From: Treponema sp.
GTDB lineage: Bacteria > Spirochaetota > Spirochaetia > Treponematales > Breznakiellaceae
Assembly: GCA_009786675.1 (NCBI GenBank)
Contig: WQRP01000002.1
Span: 4,265 to 24,399, forward strand
DNA: 20,135 bases
Direction of reading: 5' to 3'
The stretch's first letter is position 1. Every line of letters starts with the position of its first letter. This document shows positions 14,927 through 20,135 of this stretch, piece after piece. The notes below the pieces were generated by a model. The model had not been told where the DNA came from. It made no database searches and saw nothing but the letters and a program-made list of their open reading frames with translations. The translations under genes and the position numbers were made by a program.

Positions 14927-14973
14927 CAAAAAAAGCGACGACAACCACAAAGGAGGCCGTGGTTGCCGTCGCT
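14927..14973 (-). terminator. Rho-independent terminator of the CotH/lamin-tail transcript
   Basis: On the minus strand a 15-bp stem (14973-14959 with 14948-14934) closes a 10-nt loop and runs straight into a T run at 14933-14928. The single mismatch on the plus strand (A14941/C14966) becomes a G-U wobble in minus-strand RNA, so the stem is continuous only in that orientation. This marks the 3' end of the transcript that includes the lamin-tail gene. Confidence 0.85.
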
Positions 14974-14983
14974 GACTGAAAGC

Positions 14984-14999
14984 CGTCTTTCGCAAGACG
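14984..14999. other. Small hairpin in the 3' region
   Basis: CGTCTT (14984-14989) and AAGACG (14994-14999) form a 6-bp stem with a TCGC loop. It lies between two larger stem-loops downstream of the lamin-tail gene. Confidence 0.4.
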
Positions 15000-15020
15000 C
15001 GCCAAGTCTGACTGAAAAGG

Positions 15021-15051
15021 CCGCCTTATTCCTCTTGTCTGAATAAGGCGG
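15021..15051. other. Perfect 11-bp inverted repeat in the 3' region
   Basis: CCGCCTTATTC (15021-15031) and GAATAAGGCGG (15041-15051) pair perfectly around a 9-nt loop. On the minus strand the stem is followed by CCTTTT, a weak T run, so it may be a first terminator or an RNA-stabilising element. GGCCGCC (15019-15025) can alternatively pair with GGCGGCC (15059-15065), giving two competing folds. Confidence 0.6.
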
Positions 15052-15100
15052 TTCGAAGGGCGGCCGTTCGATGCCATGGGTTCATGCGCACCATCATGAC

Positions 15101-15116
15101 CGGCACTCTCGTGCCG
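15101..15116. other. Tetraloop hairpin just after the lamin-tail stop codon
   Basis: CGGCAC (15101-15106) and GTGCCG (15111-15116) form a perfect 6-bp stem with loop TCTC, 10 nt beyond the stop codon of the lamin-tail gene. Confidence 0.45.
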
Positions 15117-15126
15117 CCGCCAACAG

Positions 15127-17025
15127 TTAGGAACATGCTTCCTGCTCAACAGTGCCAGGAATACCGTGCTGCGGAGCAACACCAGATGGGGTAACAACAC
15201 GAGGATGCCTTGCAGGGTAACCAGTTATGGGCTCCCATTGGCCAGCGCTGGAATTCCTGGGCCAGATTGTGTACAACTGATTATTTGGCGTGCGCGCAGT
15301 ACCTTCCCAATGACCGCGGAAATCAACCTGATGAAAGTCCGCGCCGTTATTGTTGGTATCGGTAAGCGCGCGACGGCGGGGGCCTTGCGGCTGGGACGTT
15401 GAAGCGAACGCGGCTTCGCTGACCGTACTATTGCCAGCGCCGAGCAAGTCAACATGGTAAGCATCGGGCCACGAAGCTGGATCCGTGAAAGGACTACGAT
15501 GGGTCATAAGGGCTACCGACCACTGATTTGCGCTTACGTTAAAATTAAAATCAGCGCTCTGATCCGCCGTAGGAAGATCGGCCCTGAAAACAGGGTTAGT
15601 GTCAGTCGTACTCACAACAAGGAACGAACTTCTGGCGGGGATCTTCCCGGTCAGCTCTATGACATAGTTCCAAGTAGTGGCAGGGGCAGTGGCAGTACCA
15701 GTGCCAGCACCGATATGCAGATAATAGCCCGCCAAATCGATGGGCTCCTCAGTAAGATTGAACAGTTCCACCAGCGAATTCGGGAATCCACCGCCGCCGC
15801 CGTTATTATTGCCGCTCCTGTTCGCCTGCAGAATAATTATTCTTTCTGCAAGAGGCGCATTCGGCGACGGGGAGGAGGGAGACACAGGCGGCTGCCAGTT
15901 CGGTTCCGGGAACGTCGGCGTCCACTCGCCGGCGGCAAGGTTCCGCGGCCTGAACACCGGTATCTGGTCGTCGGCAACGGCGCCCCCGCGAGCCTGCCAG
16001 TCAATGCCCCGGAAGTCGTTGAAATTGTTGGTGGCGTCATCAAGGCTCGTGCGGCGAATGCTCGTCTGGTTGGAGATTCGGTATGCCGGAGCGCCCTTGG
16101 CGCCGTGTATTATGTCACTGTCTTCTGTCCGCTCGTTGACGACCCCAAGCATGTCGATAAGGCCAGCGGCAGTTTTCTCCCCCACGGTTGCGTCGGAAGA
16201 CCCAGTAGCCGGCATAAAGGTACGCAGATCGACAGACCCGTCGTGGCTCATGTCCGACGGGTTGTGGACGGTCAGCGGCATAGTGCCTTCCATCAACGCC
16301 AGCCTGAAGGCACGGTTGTTAAGTTGGAAATCAGGCAGGAGCATGTCCGCGTCCCCATCGGAAAGCTGTAAGCGCGAACCCTGACCCGCAACAGCGCCCA
16401 GAATAAGGAACGAGTGGCCGGCAGGGATGTTTCCGTTCAGGGGGATTACGTTCCAGGTATTGCCTTGCCCAATCGCATATTGCAGGGAAAGACCACCCAA
16501 ATTGATAGTGGCATCGGAACGGTTGTACAATTCGACAAAGGTGCGGTGGGCGTTTCCACCAGTGGATTGAACCGCGGCGGCCTGCAGGATAATCAGGTCG
16601 CCGGCATGTTGGCTCTTGTCCCCAGGCTCGGTGGGCGGCTCGAACCCGCGAACGTTAACGGCAACGCTGGCCGTGCGCCCGGCCGCAGTGGTGGCGGTGA
16701 TTGTCGCCGTGCCGGCGGCGACCGCCGTTACTAGGCCACCATTGCTAACAGTGGCATATTCGGGCGAGCTTGAACTCCAGGTTGCGTTCTGGTAGTACGC
16801 GGTGCCGGGGATTATACGCACGCTCAACTGCACGCTGTGCTGGGCACCGTCTTCCCCGTGCGGGTATACCCACAGATCAAAACTGGCCTGGGCGGGCTGG
16901 CCGTTATGGAAAATGGAAATATCGGCAATATCCCCCCCGCTGACGTTGTCGCATCCGACAAAAACCATTGCCAGTAAAGCCAAGCTGACCAAGGCAAGGC
17001 TGCCCACTGTCAATTTTTCTCGCAT
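15127..17025 (-). CDS. Surface lipoprotein with Big2 domain and two lamin-tail domains
   Basis: The 632-residue protein starts at ATG 17025, 7 nt after GGAGG; the frame is open further upstream but without a ribosome site or signal. The signal peptide ends in a lipobox-like MVFVGC, so Cys25 should be lipidated. Residues about 35-127 read as a bacterial Ig-like (Big2) domain (WSSSSPEYATVSNGGLVTAV, then AAGTATITATTAAGRTASV). Two lamin-tail domains follow: about 141-370 (IILQAAAVQSTGG, FVELYNRSDATINLGGLSL) and about 391-599 (IIILQANRSG, LVELFNLTEEPIDLAGYYL), joined by a Ser/Pro linker. Such domains are often found with CotH kinases, as here, where the kinase gene is next upstream. The protein is rich in Ser, Thr and Asn and the gene looks less GC-rich than its neighbours. 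The last 33 residues match neither repeat. Confidence 0.85.
   Translation of the reverse strand: MREKLTVGSLALVSLALLAMVFVGCDNVSGGDIADISIFHNGQPAQASFDLWVYPHGEDGAQHSVQLSVRIIPGTAYYQNATWSSSSPEYATVSNGGLVTAVAAGTATITATTAAGRTASVAVNVRGFEPPTEPGDKSQHAGDLIILQAAAVQSTGGNAHRTFVELYNRSDATINLGGLSLQYAIGQGNTWNVIPLNGNIPAGHSFLILGAVAGQGSRLQLSDGDADMLLPDFQLNNRAFRLALMEGTMPLTVHNPSDMSHDGSVDLRTFMPATGSSDATVGEKTAAGLIDMLGVVNERTEDSDIIHGAKGAPAYRISNQTSIRRTSLDDATNNFNDFRGIDWQARGGAVADDQIPVFRPRNLAAGEWTPTFPEPNWQPPVSPSSPSPNAPLAERIIILQANRSGNNNGGGGGFPNSLVELFNLTEEPIDLAGYYLHIGAGTGTATAPATTWNYVIELTGKIPARSSFLVVSTTDTNPVFRADLPTADQSADFNFNVSANQWSVALMTHRSPFTDPASWPDAYHVDLLGAGNSTVSEAAFASTSQPQGPRRRALTDTNNNGADFHQVDFRGHWEGTARTPNNQLYTIWPRNSSAGQWEPITGYPARHPRVVTPSGVAPQHGIPGTVEQEACS
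15229..16605 (-). repeat. Tandem lamin-tail domain repeat inside the lipoprotein gene
   Basis: Residues 141-370 and 391-599 are diverged copies. Each opens with a strand ending IILQA, continues with VEL(Y/F)N and an NLGG/DLAG turn, and closes with a matched ending: NNFNDFRGIDW ... PRNLAAGEWTP in copy 1 and NNGADFHQVDF ... PRNSSAGQWEP in copy 2. The shared ending lies outside the usual lamin-tail core and suggests duplication of a larger unit. Confidence 0.65.
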
Positions 17026-17164
17026 AAAATTTCCTCCAAAAGTTTGTTTCAGGGGATCGACCCCTCTTAAGATGCGGCCAGTGTAAACGGGACGCATGGG
17101 ACTGTACACAGGAATCCGCATGTTTGACGTAATTCTAACAAACATTTAACGCCCGAAAAACGCC
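17026..17164 (-). promoter_or_regulatory. 139-nt leader between CotH and lamin-tail genes
   Basis: This gap is much longer than the 27 nt between the two upstream genes. On the minus strand it holds TAGAAT (5 of 6 to TATAAT) near 17126-17131 without a good -35, a short hairpin AGGGG/CCCCT at 17065-17051, and GGAGG before the ATG. It may carry a second promoter or a control element for the lamin-tail gene; nothing more specific is recognisable. Confidence 0.35.
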
Positions 17165-18757
17165 TCACCGCAGGAACCCGTCCATCCAAATTACGCGCTG
17201 GTGGAACCAGTTGTTCAGGTACTCCACCTGCCCCCTCCATGTCGGTATGGCGACAATCGAGGACGGCGTGCGGAAGGTCGCGCGGCCCAGTTTCTCGTCC
17301 CAGCGCTCGAAGTTGCGCTCGAAGCAGTCCTGGTAACTTACCGCCACGCGCTCCAGTTCCCCAAGCATTTCCTGCACCTCGTTGTCCCTTATTTGGTTCC
17401 ACCGCGCCCGGACTTCCGCCCTAAACCAGCCTTTGCCCATAAGGTAGCGCAGCCACAGGTTGTCAACGGCGGCCCACGCGCCCGTGGGGCCGGGGTTCCA
17501 GCCCGGCCGGCCGCCGCCCGAGGAAGCGCCGGCGCTTTGGTCAAAGTCCCACATCGGGCCGGCGAACAGCTTGGGCCTGGTCGCCCCGGTGCTGTGCGTC
17601 CAGTCGTCGGTGTTCGGCACCTGCCTAATCTGGAAGCGGACGCTCGACACCGCCACGTCGTGGTTCTTGAAAAACTCGTGCATCAGGTAGAAATCGACGA
17701 AAGAGGGAACGTCGATTATGCGCCGGACGGCCGCCTCGTCAAAGCCGGTCAGCAGGCCCTCCATCCGTATGGTTTGCTCGACCAGGTTCACGAAGTCCCG
17801 GACAAACGCCCAGCCGCTTTGTGGGGTCGTGCCGTCCCGCCATCCGGTGTTGTTCGCCGTAGTCCCCCTCATAAAGCCCGCGGTTTCGGGAAAGGCGATC
17901 TCAAACGGAATGCCCTGGTTCGTCCAAAAAAACTGCTCGAAATTGTTGCTGACATGGCCGCCGACGGTGGCGGCGCCTGGGGTCGGCTCGGGAATGCGCC
18001 AGCTTCCAACCTGGTTTTCGGTGACAAGGGCCTCCCCCCAGAAGCCTGTCGGCACGGTGTCGTTGTGGCGGCACCATTCAATAAGGTACTCCGCCAGGTG
18101 GGGGGCGGCGTTCGACCTCTGGTTGCTAAGCCCGATGCGCGTGTTGTCGATCTGGTCGCTGAACAGGTAAAGGCCGCGGTATTCGCCGGCCATGTACAGG
18201 TGCACCATGCGGCGCATGGGCGTAAAGAACATGGGGACGGGGCTGTGGCGGCTGCGATCCAGCGACTCGCTCAGAAAGTACGCAAGGTATGTCCGCATAA
18301 GGGTGTAGTCAAGGGCGTTGGCGATCAGCGTCCAGTTGGCCGCCGAGTACTCGCTGCCAAATATGTGTCTGGCGGCGGAAAGCCTGATCCGCAAGGGGCG
18401 TTTGACGAAATAGCGCCAGGTGGAATTGCCCCGGCTGCGCACCTCCGCGTTTGGGACGACAAAGTCGTATCCCCCCGAGCCGAGCAGGGCGACGCTTGAG
18501 TTGGGGCCGGGCGGCCACACGTTGATCGACGTGCCGTCCGGACGGTAGCGAACCTCGAACCCGCCGTGCTCGTAGGCGGGAACGGAAAGGAACAGCGACG
18601 GGAAAATCCCCCGGGCCACCGGGCGCGTCCAGCCGATGCCGTTAACGCAGTCGGCTCCGTTGGAAACGGGAACGTCGCAGGAAAGAACCGTTCCCACGAA
18701 AACTAAAACCGAAAACAGAACCATCGCCGGCCTGCCTATTCGCGACACGAGCTTCAT
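17165..18757 (-). CDS. CotH-kinase-family lipoprotein
   Basis: CotH proteins are atypical kinases; Bacillus CotH phosphorylates spore-coat proteins, and homologues occur widely as exported proteins in non-spore-formers. This 530-residue copy begins with a signal peptide and lipobox VLSC (Cys27), so it should be lipid-anchored outside the cytoplasm. Family landmarks are VRSRGNSTWRYFVKRPLRIR (106-125), NWTLIANALDYTLMRTYLAY (141-160), GEYRGLYLFSDQI (191-203) and the metal-binding-like PMWDFDQSAG (401-410). ATG 18757 follows GGAGG by 6 nt. It is 27 nt after the barrel gene and upstream of the Big2/lamin-tail lipoprotein, which is its most likely functional partner. Kinase activity and substrate are inferred from the family, not seen. 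Confidence 0.9.
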   Translation of the reverse strand: MKLVSRIGRPAMVLFSVLVFVGTVLSCDVPVSNGADCVNGIGWTRPVARGIFPSLFLSVPAYEHGGFEVRYRPDGTSINVWPPGPNSSVALLGSGGYDFVVPNAEVRSRGNSTWRYFVKRPLRIRLSAARHIFGSEYSAANWTLIANALDYTLMRTYLAYFLSESLDRSRHSPVPMFFTPMRRMVHLYMAGEYRGLYLFSDQIDNTRIGLSNQRSNAAPHLAEYLIEWCRHNDTVPTGFWGEALVTENQVGSWRIPEPTPGAATVGGHVSNNFEQFFWTNQGIPFEIAFPETAGFMRGTTANNTGWRDGTTPQSGWAFVRDFVNLVEQTIRMEGLLTGFDEAAVRRIIDVPSFVDFYLMHEFFKNHDVAVSSVRFQIRQVPNTDDWTHSTGATRPKLFAGPMWDFDQSAGASSGGGRPGWNPGPTGAWAAVDNLWLRYLMGKGWFRAEVRARWNQIRDNEVQEMLGELERVAVSYQDCFERNFERWDEKLGRATFRTPSSIVAIPTWRGQVEYLNNWFHQRVIWMDGFLR

Positions 18758-18784
18758 ATCATTCCTCCAAAAATTGTTGGCGAT

Positions 18785-20135
18785 TTAGAGCGAATATTCC
18801 AGGAAGAGGGGGACGGTCAGGACGCCCCTTTCCCGAATGCCGTTGACCTCCGTGGGGAACCTGTAGGCGACGCCGCCCCTCGCCCTAAAGCCGCCGGGAA
18901 AACCGTGCTGCATCGAAAGGCCCAGGCCAAAACGGATCCCGCCGTCCCCGACCACCGTCGTGTTTTCGGTCACGGTCCTTGTCGTTTCGCCTATAAACTC
19001 GAAGCCGGCGTTCAGGATTACCCTGGACGCGCCGAAGCCAAACGACGGCCAAAGATGCGCGTTCACAATCGGCGCGAAGGAAAGGGTTCCCAGGGTGCCG
19101 CCGTTTTCGCCGCTCACGTTTCGCTCGCCGCCAAACCAGGTATCCACGCGCCCGGAGATCTCCAGATCGCCAATGCTGTACCGCGCCCCAAGCGACGCCC
19201 GGAACGGCGACTGCCAGGTCTCGGTGATGCCCGGGAAAGACTCCCTGACGGGAAGCGGCGCCTTGCCGCCCAGATCCAGAACCAGGCCCTCGACGCCAGT
19301 AAAGGCGAAGGCCGCCTCGACGCGCGGGGCGACGATGGCCCCGGGCAGTATGTCCAGCTCGCCGGCGTCCGGATCGATGGCCGGGGATCCGGGGATCACC
19401 CCGATATACTGCACCCTAACCAAGCCGATGCCCGGTATGGCATACCCGGCCGCAACGTGCACGTTGCGCCACATGTCGCCGTTTCCGAAACGGCTTTCCC
19501 AGGGAACGAAACTAAGGGTGGGGAAATAGGGTCGGTGGTGCTGGGGGCGGTAGCCCGGTTCGGTTCCCAGGGGGCGGTCGTAGTTGTGACCCTCCAGGAC
19601 AAGGGGGCTAAGGTTGTTGAGCAGGGCGGTAAAAAGCAGGCCCTCGACCGGGGAAAGGCTAAACATCAAGCCGCCGCGCGCCCTGACGCGGTTAAAGATC
19701 GCGTCCTGGTCCTGCATAAGTACGGTAAAGGAATGCATGTCGTCGTGGCCGATCCTTCCGCGCAGGCGGTCGTCGTCAAAGCGACCCATGTCGATCCGCA
19801 GCCACCCAAGCGGGCTCCACCATGCCTGCAAAAAGTTTTCCACGCCGACGGAGGCATGGCCCTGGGCCTGGAGCCGCAGCCTTAACCCGGCCCCCGTACT
19901 AACCGCGCGAGCGTCAAGCCTTATCCTTGGCCCCGCCGTGCCGTCGAGCCGCCCCAGGCCGGCGCCCATTAACGGGCCGTACCTTACGACGGTGCCGTCC
20001 GGGTATTCGACCTCGACCCCCTGGATAAACTGGAACGGAATGGCGGCCATGTCGGCGGATAGGCCTATGGTCACCTGCGCGTAAAGCGTTGTCGTTGCCG
20101 CAAGCGCAAGCGCCGCAAAAATTATCTTCGTTTTC
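18785..20135 (-). CDS. Outer-membrane beta-barrel protein (start codon cut by window edge)
   Basis: The frame is open to the right edge. The last window base gives G, followed in minus-strand order by codons for KTKIIFAALALAATTTLYAQ, a clear signal peptide with cleavage after LYA. The G is therefore almost surely the third base of the start codon, and only two bases of the gene are missing (about 450 residues). The internal GTG at 20074 is not the start. The mature part alternates aromatic/hydrophobic and polar residues with Gly-rich turns throughout (FRASLGARYSIGDLEISGRV, FGFGASRVILNAGFEFIGE) and ends PLFLEYSL, as expected of an outer-membrane barrel, although the last residue is Leu rather than Phe. 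No named family is recognised. It heads the CotH/lamin-tail transcript, 27 nt before CotH. Confidence 0.78.
   Translation of the reverse strand, partial: KTKIIFAALALAATTTLYAQVTIGLSADMAAIPFQFIQGVEVEYPDGTVVRYGPLMGAGLGRLDGTAGPRIRLDARAVSTGAGLRLRLQAQGHASVGVENFLQAWWSPLGWLRIDMGRFDDDRLRGRIGHDDMHSFTVLMQDQDAIFNRVRARGGLMFSLSPVEGLLFTALLNNLSPLVLEGHNYDRPLGTEPGYRPQHHRPYFPTLSFVPWESRFGNGDMWRNVHVAAGYAIPGIGLVRVQYIGVIPGSPAIDPDAGELDILPGAIVAPRVEAAFAFTGVEGLVLDLGGKAPLPVRESFPGITETWQSPFRASLGARYSIGDLEISGRVDTWFGGERNVSGENGGTLGTLSFAPIVNAHLWPSFGFGASRVILNAGFEFIGETTRTVTENTTVVGDGGIRFGLGLSMQHGFPGGFRARGGVAYRFPTEVNGIRERGVLTVPLFLEYSL

Noticed and set aside
15166..15402. Plus-strand frame with an Asn/Arg-rich stretch near the end of the lamin-tail gene, considered as a diversity-generating retroelement variable region
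   Set aside because: No reverse transcriptase, no template-repeat copy and no C-type lectin context in the window; it is better explained as the antisense of the lamin-tail coding sequence.
17201..18499. A 432-codon open frame on the plus strand, antisense to the CotH gene
   Set aside because: It is rich in Arg, Ala, Gly, Pro and His with no motif, no ribosome site and no signal. It is the expected shadow of a GC-rich gene; the opposite strand carries all CotH motifs.
1..20135. tRNA, rRNA, CRISPR arrays, insertion sequences, attachment sites and replication origins
   Set aside because: No gap is longer than about 290 nt, and none shows tRNA-like arms, spaced direct repeats, transposase fragments or DnaA-box clusters by eye.

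Overview
The window is GC-rich, protein-dense bacterial DNA from a diderm: it carries two outer-membrane beta-barrel candidates and two lipoproteins. The gene content suggests a spirochaete of the broad Treponema group. The pointers are tandem cyclic-nucleotide-binding regulators with a TPR-like linker, a CotH-kinase lipoprotein beside a lamin-tail lipoprotein, and a bifunctional-nuclease protein with a UVR tail. This placement is inference from gene content; there is no rRNA, tRNA or other marker here to prove it. No insertion sequence, CRISPR array or prophage is visible.

Layout from left to right. (1) 1-2181: the first 47 codons of an exported, probably sugar-binding protein (minus strand), divergent from a D-2-hydroxyacid dehydrogenase and a GH88/GH105 unsaturated uronyl hydrolase that starts with TTG. 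This looks like part of a pectin/rhamnogalacturonan catabolic locus. (2) 2159-6315, minus strand: a polyprenyl diphosphate synthase, a BFN-UVR protein and GDP-mannose pyrophosphorylase (ManC) form a close-spaced operon. A small single-POTRA Omp85-like barrel follows with its own promoter. (3) 6337-7641, plus strand: RlmE (23S rRNA 2'-O-methyltransferase) and PgsA (phosphatidylglycerophosphate synthase). (4) 7652-12757, minus strand: three paralogous two-domain cNMP-binding regulators surrounding an amidohydrolase. (5) 12870-14837: a PHP phosphoesterase (plus) converging on a solitary D12-class adenine DNA methyltransferase (minus). (6) 14928-20135, minus strand: an outer-membrane barrel, a CotH-kinase lipoprotein and a Big2/double lamin-tail lipoprotein, ending in a structured 3' region and a strong intrinsic terminator.

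The most system-like part is region 6: a lipid-anchored CotH-type kinase encoded between an outer-membrane barrel and a Ser/Thr-rich lipid-anchored lamin-tail protein, which suggests surface protein phosphorylation or assembly. Two further signals stand out. Several genes lack a Shine-Dalgarno sequence and have a -10-like box 6-9 nt before the start codon, which points to leaderless transcripts. The three cNMP regulators each pair a degenerate N-terminal pocket with an intact C-terminal one.
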